Positions 15,975 through 23,888 of a stretch of DNA of 64,000 bases are shown piece by piece; the stretch's first letter is position 1, and every line of letters starts with the position of its first letter. The DNA is taken from positions 62,001 through 126,000 of the forward strand of contig NZ_JOHS01000023.1 in NCBI RefSeq assembly GCF_000725625.1, read 5' to 3'. The position numbers and the translations under genes are program-made. The notes beneath the pieces are model-generated. The model had not been told where the DNA came from. It ran no database searches and saw only the letters and a program-made list of their open reading frames with translations. This DNA is from Streptomyces sp. NRRL F-6676. Lineage in GTDB: Bacteria > Actinomycetota > Actinomycetes > Streptomycetales > Streptomycetaceae.

Positions 15975-16852
15975 GAGTATTCCTTGCGCATCTTGTTCAG
16001 GAGCGCTCTGCTCTCCGCGGACGAGGTCAGAAGGGACATCCGGTTGTGCGCCTCGAGGTGTGTCACCACGTCGGAGCGCTGGTCCAGGTACACGCCGGCG
16101 GACAGGATCTCGCTGTAGACGATGTCGGGGAGTTCGGGTTCCTGGAAGCGGAAGTAGGTGAAGGGCGCGCACGCGCCCGTGTGGGCGCCCGCCGCGAACG
16201 GCACGACGTCGATGCTGACGTGCTCCAGCTCCGACACCTCGAGGAGCCGCTCGATCTGCTCCCGCATCACCTCCGGACCGCCCACCGCCCGGTGCAGCAC
16301 GGCCTCCTCCAGGACCACCCACAGCGTGGGCGCGTCCGGCCGCTCGAGCAGGCTCTGCCGGCGCAGCCGCAGATGTATGCGCCGGTCCAGGTCCTCCTCG
16401 CTGTCGTTGGGGAAGCCGCCGCGCAGGATGGCCTTGGCGTACGCGTGGGTCTGGAGCAGCCCCGTGACGTACTGCGGCTCGTAGGTGCGCAGGGTCCGCG
16501 CCCCGGTCTCCAGGCTGACGTAGGCGCTGAACCAGTTCGGCAGCACATCGCGGTACGGGTGCCACCAGCCCGGTTCGTTGGCCTTGTCGGCCATGCCGAC
16601 GAACTCGTCGATCTCCTGCCGGTCGGCCCCGTACGTCTCGAGCAGCTTCTCCACGTAGAGCGGTTTGAGCGCGACCTCCGCCTTCTCCAGCCGGCGGATC
16701 GTCAGGGACGTCACACGCAGCGCCTTGGCCGCCGCCTCCAGCGAGACGTTCGCGTCCTGTCGTCGCTCCTGCAACCGTCGGCCGAGGATCATCCGGAGAA
16801 CGGTGGGCGCACTCGTGCCCGAACCGCTCGCACCCGAACGGGAATCACTCAC
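15971..16852 (-). CDS. XRE family transcriptional regulator with DUF5753 (WhiJ-like)
   Basis: A 293-residue regulator. Residues about 20-80 are a helix-turn-helix: LGRRLQERRQDANVSLEAAA and then ALRVTSLTIRRLEKAEVALK. The rest is a DUF5753 domain with the family blocks YEPQYVTGLLQTHAYAKAIL, LWVVLEEAVLHRAVGG and SIDVVPFAAGAHTG. I chose the GTG at 16852 because GGAGG lies seven bases upstream. It heads a cluster with a DUF397 gene (ATGA overlap), a methyltransferase and a MazG-like gene, and is divergent from an anti-sigma-type ATPase gene. In S. coelicolor, relatives such as WhiJ repress development; the target here is unknown. Confidence 0.9.
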   Translation of the reverse strand: MSDSRSGASGSGTSAPTVLRMILGRRLQERRQDANVSLEAAAKALRVTSLTIRRLEKAEVALKPLYVEKLLETYGADRQEIDEFVGMADKANEPGWWHPYRDVLPNWFSAYVSLETGARTLRTYEPQYVTGLLQTHAYAKAILRGGFPNDSEEDLDRRIHLRLRRQSLLERPDAPTLWVVLEEAVLHRAVGGPEVMREQIERLLEVSELEHVSIDVVPFAAGAHTGACAPFTYFRFQEPELPDIVYSEILSAGVYLDQRSDVVTHLEAHNRMSLLTSSAESRALLNKMRKEYS

Positions 16853-17133
16853 GACCAACCTCCTGAACAACCGTCACCGGTACGAGCATGACAGTGACTT
16901 GGCTGATTGCGCCAGACCGAAAACAACTGTCCGACATCTACCGGGTGAAATTATCAGCGAGTCGGTTGCAGGGTGAACTGCCCCGCGAGCATAGTTACTT
17001 GAGTGACGCCGCCCGACGGACACCGCCTGTCCGGCGTGCTCCGTCGCGCACCCGCTCATGCCCCGACGCTTGTCCCGCGCATCCGGACCACCGGCTCCGA
17101 CCGCGTCCGCCGGCCCGACGGAAGGCGACCACC

Positions 17134-17595
17134 GTGTCCCCCCACGCGATTACCTCCCCCATGACCACGTCCTTCGAGCTGTTAGACGTCGTCAACCCGG
17201 ACCGCACCCACTGGCTGGAGCTTCCGGCGTACCGCTCCAGCGTCAGAGTCGCCCGCCGCACCATGGGCACGCGGCTGGCCGGGTGGCGGCTGCCGGAGGA
17301 ACTCTGCGACGACGCCGTGCTGCTCGTCTCCGAGCTGGCCACCAACGCCGTACGGCACACGCTGAGCGCGCGGATCCTGTGCGGGGTCGGGCTCGTCGGG
17401 GACGGCCGCGTCCGGCTCGAGGTGCACGACCACGACTACGGGGGCGGCAGCGGCGACATGACGGGGTCCCGGCCGGGCGGCGACGCCGAGAGCGGCCGGG
17501 GGCTGTTCCTCGTCGAGCAGCTCGCCGACACGTGGGGGGTCTGCCGGTCACGGCTGACCGGCGGCAACGCGGTGTGGGCGAACCTCAGCGTGTGA
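17134..17595 (+). CDS. ATP-binding protein of the anti-sigma (RsbW/HATPase_c) type
   Basis: A 153-residue protein with a GHKL ATPase fold. The N box is LLVSELATNAVRHT, the ATP-lid Gly region is ESGRGLFLVEQLADTWGV, and the C-terminal strand is GNAVWANLSV. Such small proteins act as anti-sigma kinases or partners in Streptomyces and are frequently encoded next to XRE/DUF397 pairs. The GTG at 17134 is preceded by GGAAGG; an internal ATG at 17161 has no ribosome site. It is divergent from the WhiJ-like regulator, with 281 bases of comparatively AT-rich promoter DNA between them. Confidence 0.85.
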   Translation: MSPHAITSPMTTSFELLDVVNPDRTHWLELPAYRSSVRVARRTMGTRLAGWRLPEELCDDAVLLVSELATNAVRHTLSARILCGVGLVGDGRVRLEVHDHDYGGGSGDMTGSRPGGDAESGRGLFLVEQLADTWGVCRSRLTGGNAVWANLSV

Positions 17596-17649
17596 GGACG
17601 GGGCGCGGACGACCCCGCGCAGCTCCGTCGGAAGGGCCCTGGGTTCCCC

Positions 17650-18207
17650 TCACTCCTCGAACAACGGCGCCTGATCCCCCAGACGTTCCGCCCGCTCCCG
17701 CTCGCGCACGCGCCTGGTGCGGGCGCCGACCACCGCCGCGGTGACCGCCGCCGTCGCGCCGAGCGCGGCCGGAACCATCCAGTTCCGGTTCACCGCGTGG
17801 CGCAGCACATGGTCCAGGGAGAGCCGGCCCGGGCCCGCCACCGCGAGCCCCGCCGCCGTCAGCCCGAGGGAGGCCGCGTACTCGTAGCCGCCGCCCTGGG
17901 CGAAGAAGCCGTTGGGCGCGTGCACGGCCGCCGCGCCCGCCATGGCCCCGGCCGCCGCGGCACCCGCCGCCGGGGTCGCCAGGCCCAGCGCCAGCAGCGC
18001 GCCGCCGCCCGTCTCGGCCACCCCCGCCGCCGTCGCGCTGGCCCGGCCGGGCGCGTAGCCGACGGACTCCATGAACTGTCCGGTGCCCTCGAGCCCGTGG
18101 CCGCCGAACCAGCCGAACAGCTTCTGCGCCCCGTGTGCCGCGAGCACCCCTCCGGTGCCCAGGCGGAGCAGCAGCAGTCCCACATCACGTCGGTCGCACA
18201 GCGTCAC
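17650..18207 (-). CDS. DoxX family membrane protein
   Basis: A 185-residue integral membrane protein with four hydrophobic helices. The DoxX signature near the start is LLLLRLGTGGVLAAHGAQKL followed by FGWFGGHGLEGTGQFMESVG. The C-terminal 25 residues are an Arg/Glu-rich cytoplasmic tail. The family is linked to quinone or sulphide oxidation and redox stress; the role here is unknown. Two in-frame GTGs (18207 and 18213) are possible starts; GGGAG upstream favours 18207. It converges with the ATPase gene to the left and is divergent from an aldo/keto reductase gene. Confidence 0.82.
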   Translation of the reverse strand: MTLCDRRDVGLLLLRLGTGGVLAAHGAQKLFGWFGGHGLEGTGQFMESVGYAPGRASATAAGVAETGGGALLALGLATPAAGAAAAGAMAGAAAVHAPNGFFAQGGGYEYAASLGLTAAGLAVAGPGRLSLDHVLRHAVNRNWMVPAALGATAAVTAAVVGARTRRVRERERAERLGDQAPLFEE

Positions 18208-18320
18208 GATCACTCCCGGAACGGCAACGGTCCCTCTTGTGCCTCCACCGTTCCACGCCCCCGCCCCCCGGGGCCCGCCCCGCGCGGCCGTACGGGTGAA
18301 CAGCGGGACGGCGCGGCCGC

Positions 18321-18351
18321 TTGCCCTCGCGCGCACTTCAACTCCTAGCGT
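18321..18351 (+). promoter_or_regulatory. Promoter of the first aldo/keto reductase, 19-bp spacer
   Basis: TTGCCC (18321-18326) and TAGCGT (18346-18351) are separated by 19 bases, which is long for a normal promoter but usual for MerR-controlled ones. The -10 box lies nine bases before the ATG at 18360, so the transcript would be leaderless or nearly so. The promoter of the second aldo/keto reductase (30231-30261) has the same spacer and the same TCCTAGCGT 3' end. Confidence 0.45.
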
Positions 18352-18359
18352 CCCGGAAC

Positions 18360-19418
18360 ATGCGAGACACGCGAGACATGCGAGACACGCGAAACGCGCG
18401 AACCGACGCGCACGGCAACGCCACCACCGCACCCCTGGAGAGCCGCACCCTCGGCCGCAGCGGCATCGAGGTCAGCGCCCTCGGCTTCGGCTGCTGGGCC
18501 ATCGGCGGCGAGTGGTCCGCCGCCGACGGACAGCCGCTCGGCTGGGGCCGGGTCGACGACGAGGAGTCCGTACGGGCCGTCCGCCGCGCCCTCGACCTCG
18601 GCGTCACCTTCTTCGACACCGCCGACAACTACGGGACCGGACACAGCGAACGCGTGCTCGGCCGCGCCCTCGCCGGCCACCGGGACGAGGTCGTCGTCGC
18701 CACCAAGTGGGGCAACCTCTTCGACGAGCGCGCCCGCACCGCCGACGGCCAGGACGACTCCCCGGCCTACGTCCGCCGCGCCCTGACCGCCTCCCTCACC
18801 CGCCTCGGCACCGACCACGTCGACCTCTACCAGCTGCACCTGAACGACGCCGCCCCCGAGCGCGCCGCCGCACTGCGGGAGGCGTGCGAGGAGCTGGTGG
18901 CGGAAGGGCTGATCCGGGCGTACGGCTGGTCCACCGACGACCCGGCCCGCGCCGCCGTCTTCGCCGAGGGGCCGCACTGCGCCGCCGCGCAGTTCCAGCT
19001 CAATGTCCTCCAGGACGCCCCGGAGATGGTCGCCCTGTGCGAACGGCTGGGCCTCGCCGGCATCGCCCGGGGCCCGCTCGCAATGGGGCTGCTGACCGGC
19101 CGGCACGGCGCCGGGCGCGTCCTGGAGCCCGGCGACATCCGCAGCCGCCCGCCCGTCTGGCTCCAGGGCTTCGGCGACGGCACCGGCGCCGACCCCGCGT
19201 GGCTCGCCCGCGTCGACGCGCTCCGCGAGATCGTCACCAGTGACGGCCGGACGCCCGCCCAGGGCGCCCTCGCCTGGCTGTGGGCGCGCAGCCCGCACAC
19301 CGTTCCGATCCCCGGCTTCCGCTCCGTCGCACAGGCGGAGGAGAACGCGGCGGCCATGGCGAAGGGGCCGCTCACCCCCGCCCAACTGGCCGAGATCGAC
19401 GAGTTGCTGGGGAGGTGA
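18360..19418 (+). CDS. Aldo/keto reductase
   Basis: A 352-residue NADPH-dependent oxidoreductase with a TIM-barrel. Visible features are [11 protein letters not shown], the catalytic Asp/Tyr region [20 protein letters not shown], the catalytic Lys in [25 protein letters not shown], and the cofactor end [19 protein letters not shown]. Substrate unknown. The N-terminus is a repetitive Arg/Asp/Thr stretch ([14 protein letters not shown]) encoded by direct repeats of CGAGACACG; three in-frame ATGs lie there. I chose the first because a -10 box nine bases upstream suggests a leaderless message, but a later start is possible. Confidence 0.85.
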   Translation: MRDTRDMRDTRNARTDAHGNATTAPLESRTLGRSGIEVSALGFGCWAIGGEWSAADGQPLGWGRVDDEESVRAVRRALDLGVTFFDTADNYGTGHSERVLGRALAGHRDEVVVATKWGNLFDERARTADGQDDSPAYVRRALTASLTRLGTDHVDLYQLHLNDAAPERAAALREACEELVAEGLIRAYGWSTDDPARAAVFAEGPHCAAAQFQLNVLQDAPEMVALCERLGLAGIARGPLAMGLLTGRHGAGRVLEPGDIRSRPPVWLQGFGDGTGADPAWLARVDALREIVTSDGRTPAQGALAWLWARSPHTVPIPGFRSVAQAEENAAAMAKGPLTPAQLAEIDELLGR

Positions 19419-19442
19419 ACGGCCCCGTGGGGCGGCGTCGGC
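19419..19442. terminator. Short GC hairpin between convergent genes
   Basis: GGCCCCGTGGGGC sits between the stop of the aldo/keto reductase gene and the stop of the convergent ABC ATPase gene. With only 24 bases available, it is the best candidate for a bidirectional terminator, though the stem is short. Confidence 0.35.
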
Positions 19443-20162
<720 letters not shown>

Positions 20163-20199
20163 CGGGTGCTCCGTGGGGTTCGGACGGGAGAGTGGGAAG

Positions 20200-20236
20200 G
20201 GGGCGCCGCCTCCCGGGGGAGTGGAGGCGGCGCCCC
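20200..20236 (-). terminator. Perfect 14-bp hairpin between permease and ATPase genes
   Basis: GGGGCGCCGCCTCC (20200-20213) and GGAGGCGGCGCCCC (20223-20236) are perfectly complementary with a nine-base loop. On the transcribed (minus) strand the hairpin follows the permease stop and precedes the ATPase gene start. There is no U tract, as is usual in Streptomyces terminators. It could end most permease transcripts, protect the mRNA 3' end, or set the permease-to-ATPase ratio. Confidence 0.7.
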
Positions 20237-20256
20237 TGTTCAGGGGGACGGGGCGG

Positions 20257-21726
20257 CTACGAGACGCTGCGCAGCGCGTCCGCCGGGCGCATCCGGGAGG
20301 CGCGCCAGCCGCCCATCGCACCGGCGATCAGACCGCCGGCCACGGCCAGGCCCACCGCCAGCGCGATGGTGGTCGCCGACACCGGCGCCGACAGCGCGAT
20401 CTCCAGCGTGTTCTGCGCGCTCTGCCCGCCGGGGCCGCCGCCCGGGCCGCCGCCCGTCCCGCCCCCGCCGCCGGCCCCGCCGCCGAGCTGCGCGGTCAGG
20501 GTCGGGCTGATCGCCGTCACCGCGTACGCCGCCGCCAGGCCGAGCGCGATGCCGAGGACGCCGCCGAGCAGACCGTTGACGACCGACTCGCCGACCACCT
20601 GCCGGGTCACCCGGCGGCTGGGCCAGCCCAGTGCCTTCAGCGTGCCGAACTCACGCACCCGGCGGGAGACGGCGGAGGAGGTCAGCAGCGCGGCCACCAG
20701 GAACGCGGCCACCAGCACCACCAGGGAGAGCCACTTGCCGACACCGGCCGCCAGATCGGAGGCGGTGGACAGCGAACCGGAGACCGTGTCGGCGAGGTCG
20801 GCGGAGGTGGTGACCGTGGTGCCCGAGATGTTCTTCTGGATGGTCGACTTGACGGCGTCGATCCGCTGGGAGTCCGTCGCCTTGACGTAGATCGTGGTGA
20901 CCTTGTTCTTGGCGTCGCCCAGCGTCTGCGCCTGCTTCAGCGGCAGATAGACGTCGGTGGTGGAGTCGCTGCTGTCGGGGGTGGCGATGCCGATGATCTC
21001 GTACTTGGTGCCGGAGATCTTCAGCGTCGAGCCGACCTTGTACGTGTTCTCCTTGGCGTACGACTTGCTGACGACCGCGACCTTCGCGTCGGTCTGCGCG
21101 GCGGTGAACGTCCTGCCGGAAGTGATCTTCGACGCGGCGAGCGGGCCGAGGTCCTGGTCGGTGACGTCGACACCCGCGACCGCGTACGAGTTCACGTCGA
21201 ACGAGGCCCCGCCGCCCTGCACCTGCGGCTGGCCCTGCCCCTGCTGCTGGCTCTGGCCGCCGGGCCCGCCCTGCTGCGAGCCGGACGACCCTGAGGTGGA
21301 GCTCTGCGCCTCGCCCTGGGTGAACGAGCCGTCGACCTTGGTGACGTTCAGGGACAGCGCGCCCACCGCGCTCGCCACGCCCTGCTGCGCGGCGACCTTC
21401 GCCACCAGCGAGGACTTCAGGGCCTGGCCGCCCTGCGTCATCACCCGGTCGGAACTCTGCGTGTCGCTGTCGTCCGACTTGGCGTCGAACTCGAACTTCG
21501 GTCTCTCCGTACTGTTCCCGGAGGGGGCGGTCCTGGCCTTGGTGACCGTCATGTCCGTGCCGAGGCCGTAGAGGGACTCCAGGACCTTGTCCTGAGCCCG
21601 CTGCATTCCGGCCGACACCGAGTTGACGGTGATCACCAGCGCGATACCGAGCGCCAGACCCATCGCGATGACCAGGGCCGCCTTCTTGCGGCGGCTCAGT
21701 TCGCGCCTGAGATAGATGCCAAACAT
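20257..21726 (-). CDS. ABC transporter permease, FtsX/MacB type
   Basis: A 489-residue permease with the MacB topology. There is one N-terminal membrane helix (KKAALVIAMGLALGIALVIT), a large extracellular domain (about residues 40-320), and three C-terminal helices in an FtsX domain (LSLVVLVAAFLVAALLTSSA, then RRVREFGTLKALGWPSRRV). The extracellular domain contains a Gln/Gly/Ser-rich insert near residues 140-175. Another Gly-rich loop lies between the last helices; both look disordered. ATG 21726 follows GAGGAACGAG. It works with the ATPase encoded downstream; substrate unknown. It is divergent from a D-Ala-D-Ala carboxypeptidase gene, which hints at an envelope role. Confidence 0.9.
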   Translation of the reverse strand: MFGIYLRRELSRRKKAALVIAMGLALGIALVITVNSVSAGMQRAQDKVLESLYGLGTDMTVTKARTAPSGNSTERPKFEFDAKSDDSDTQSSDRVMTQGGQALKSSLVAKVAAQQGVASAVGALSLNVTKVDGSFTQGEAQSSTSGSSGSQQGGPGGQSQQQGQGQPQVQGGGASFDVNSYAVAGVDVTDQDLGPLAASKITSGRTFTAAQTDAKVAVVSKSYAKENTYKVGSTLKISGTKYEIIGIATPDSSDSTTDVYLPLKQAQTLGDAKNKVTTIYVKATDSQRIDAVKSTIQKNISGTTVTTSADLADTVSGSLSTASDLAAGVGKWLSLVVLVAAFLVAALLTSSAVSRRVREFGTLKALGWPSRRVTRQVVGESVVNGLLGGVLGIALGLAAAYAVTAISPTLTAQLGGGAGGGGGTGGGPGGGPGGQSAQNTLEIALSAPVSATTIALAVGLAVAGGLIAGAMGGWRASRMRPADALRSVS

Positions 21727-21951
21727 CTCGTTCCTCGTAGGTTCATGGCGCCCTGGTCCTGGTGGGGTGGGCGCGGCCACAACGTAGGGAGGAACCTTTG
21801 ACAGGAGCTGGGTGCGAGGTGTGCGTGAGCTGAGAAGTATGGGGAGTTGGGGGGAAATCGGTGCTTTGCGGGGCGGGGCGACGGGTGGACTTTGCCAGGG
21901 CTTGGGGACCCCGATGTGGGCGTGGTGTGCGGGACTTTGTACGGTCCCGGG

Positions 21952-23163
21952 ATGCGTGACTCTTCTCCGCTCTCCCGTCGTGCGCTGCTCGGCCTCACCG
22001 CCGCCGCGCCCCTGGCCGCCGCCGTTCCCGCGGCCACCGCCACCTCCGCGTACGCCGCGACCGCCATCGGCGGTGAGCTGCTGGGCCGTTCCGGGTTGCA
22101 GGTGCGGGGCGGGGTCGACGTGCCCGCCAAGCTCACCGCCCGCGCCTGGCTGGTCGCCGACCACGAGAGCGGCGAGGTCCTGGCGGCCTTCAACGCGCAC
22201 CGGCGCCTGGCCCCCGCGTCCACCCTGAAGATGCTGTTCGCGGACACCGTGCTGGGCAAGTTCGACCGCACCGAGCGGCACAAGGTCGCCCCGGAGGAGA
22301 TCGCGGACGTCCCGGCGGGCTCCAGCCTCGTCGGCGTCAAGGAGAACTACACCTACACCGTCGAGCAGCTGTGGCTCGGCGTCTTCCTGCGCTCGGGCAA
22401 CGACGCGGTGCACGTGCTGTCCCACATGAACGGCGGCATCGACAAGACGGTGGCCGAGATGCAGGCCAAGGCGGTCGACCTCCAGGCGCTGGACACGCAG
22501 GTGCGCAGCCCCGACGGGTTCGACCACAAGGGGCAGGTCTCCTCGGCGTACGACCTGACGCTGTTCGCCCGGCACGGCCTGAAGAACGACGACTTCCGCG
22601 CCTACTGCGGGACGAGGACCGCCGACTTCCCGGCCGGCGGCAAGAAGACCTTCCAGATCCAGAACACCGACCGCCTGCTGACCGGGGCGTGGGGGATGGA
22701 GACGTACGACGGCCTCATCGGCGTCAAGAACGGCTACACCAGCCACGCGGGCAACACGTTCACGGGCGCGGCCACGCGGAACGGCCGCACCCTGCTGGTG
22801 AGCGTGCTGCACCCCCAGTCCGGCGGCAACGGCGTCTACAAGGAGACCGCCAAGCTGCTCGACTGGGGCTTCGCCAACGCGGACAAGGTGAAGCCGGTGG
22901 GCGTGCTCGTCGACCCGCTGAGCGAGGGTGGAGCGAAGCGGACGCCCGCGGACAAGGCGGCCGGCGCCAAGGGCGCCGCCGGCTCACAGGCGGCCTCGGC
23001 CTCCGGCGACGGCGGCCCGTCCTGGGGCCTGATCGGCGGCGCCGGCGCGGCAGTGGCCCTCCTGGCGGGCGGCACACTGGCCCTACGGGGAAGGCGCAGG
23101 CGGGCGGTCGCCGGGGGGACGACGGAGTCCGACGCCCCCGAAAGCGGCCGATCCGGGCGCTGA
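21952..23163 (+). CDS. D-alanyl-D-alanine carboxypeptidase (S11 family)
   Basis: A 403-residue penicillin-binding-type enzyme that trims peptidoglycan stem peptides outside the membrane. A Tat-like signal opens the protein (SRRALLGLTAAAPLAAAV). The three active-site motifs are present: S-x-x-K in ASTLKM near residue 90, S-x-N in LRSGNDAVH near 147, and KNGYTSHAGNTF in the place of KTG. A C-terminal membrane helix (LIGGAGAAVALLAGGTLAL) with an Arg tail anchors it. The ATG lies directly after a GGGAC...GTCCC dyad, which may be part of the promoter or an operator. Confidence 0.9.
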   Translation: MRDSSPLSRRALLGLTAAAPLAAAVPAATATSAYAATAIGGELLGRSGLQVRGGVDVPAKLTARAWLVADHESGEVLAAFNAHRRLAPASTLKMLFADTVLGKFDRTERHKVAPEEIADVPAGSSLVGVKENYTYTVEQLWLGVFLRSGNDAVHVLSHMNGGIDKTVAEMQAKAVDLQALDTQVRSPDGFDHKGQVSSAYDLTLFARHGLKNDDFRAYCGTRTADFPAGGKKTFQIQNTDRLLTGAWGMETYDGLIGVKNGYTSHAGNTFTGAATRNGRTLLVSVLHPQSGGNGVYKETAKLLDWGFANADKVKPVGVLVDPLSEGGAKRTPADKAAGAKGAAGSQAASASGDGGPSWGLIGGAGAAVALLAGGTLALRGRRRRAVAGGTTESDAPESGRSGR

Positions 23164-23300
23164 CGGGCAGGGCGCAGACCTGTCTCGTGCGCCAGTCGCG
23201 GTGGGTTTCGCTGTCGGTCGGGCAGCGGATCGCCAACCGCCTGTCCGAGGCGACTCCCCAGGCCAAGGAATCCACGCCACGACTTCCTGCTCTGCTTCAG
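23164..23300. other. Intergenic DNA, start of a lower-GC patch
   Basis: From about 23280 to 23660 the composition changes: runs such as TATATGG, CCCAATATAAGG and CGCAATAAATCC are rare elsewhere in the window. The first 137 bases contain no feature I can support. Confidence 0.3.
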
Positions 23301-23555
23301 CTACCCATATATGGTGAACGCGACCAAGATCGGGAACATCGCGAGAACAGTGCAGCTCAAAGGGAATACGATGCTCTTCCTGCCCGCTCTTTCCGCATCC
23401 CAGGCCAACGCCAAAGCTGCCGACAATCCCAATATAAGGCCGTAGAGGAAGGAGTTCACAGATGCCTCGATGTATTGAAGTTGAAGCGGCGCCGACGACA
23501 GGGGCCCCCGAACGCCGACGCCATGACGGGCGAGCAGCTGCTGGACGCCACTCAT
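23301..23555 (-). CDS. Small hypothetical membrane protein in a low-GC patch
   Basis: An 84-residue open frame with two hydrophobic stretches, ASVNSFLYGLILGLSAALAL and SCTVLAMFPILVAFTIYG, that look like membrane helices separated by a charged loop (WDAERAGRKS). I do not recognise the family. The base composition and codon use are less GC-rich than in neighbouring genes, so it may have been acquired, or it may be the relic of a larger gene. The start is uncertain, as the first 25 residues are not membrane-like. Confidence 0.4.
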   Translation of the reverse strand: MSGVQQLLARHGVGVRGPLSSAPLQLQYIEASVNSFLYGLILGLSAALALAWDAERAGRKSIVFPLSCTVLAMFPILVAFTIYG

Positions 23556-23888
23556 GCCAGCCGTAATATGCCGTAATATCCTTCGATCGTTCTCAGCTTA
23601 TTAGGGACTTGACGTGCCGCTGTCCTCGACCTGACGGTTGCGACTACATTCGCAATAAATCCGGCGATTGTCGTCTTGTGGTTCTTTTCCGATCCCAGGC
23701 GCGATCCGAACGGCAGGCCCTCGTGTCACGTCGCGAGGTCCGCACCCGTGGTGGCCGGTGTCGGGCGGTCGGTGGCGGTGACGACCGGAACTCATCCGTC
23801 CGCCATGTGGCTGTTGTGTACGTGACAGGTGGGAGTCGATCCGGGTCGTTCGAATGGCGGGGTCCGCAACCGCCAGGGGAGGCCCCGG
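23556..23888. other. Intergenic region upstream of phoD
   Basis: 333 bases. The left part (to about 23660) continues the lower-GC patch. The right part should contain the phoD promoter. I looked for 11-bp direct repeats of the GTTCACC type recognised by PhoP and did not find a convincing pair. The ribosome site AGGGGAGG directly precedes the phoD ATG. Confidence 0.35.

Noticed and set aside
15971..16852. The XRE/DUF397 pair as a toxin-antitoxin system.
   Set aside because: The gene layout resembles one, but DUF397 toxicity is not evident from the sequence, so I kept the regulator-partner description.
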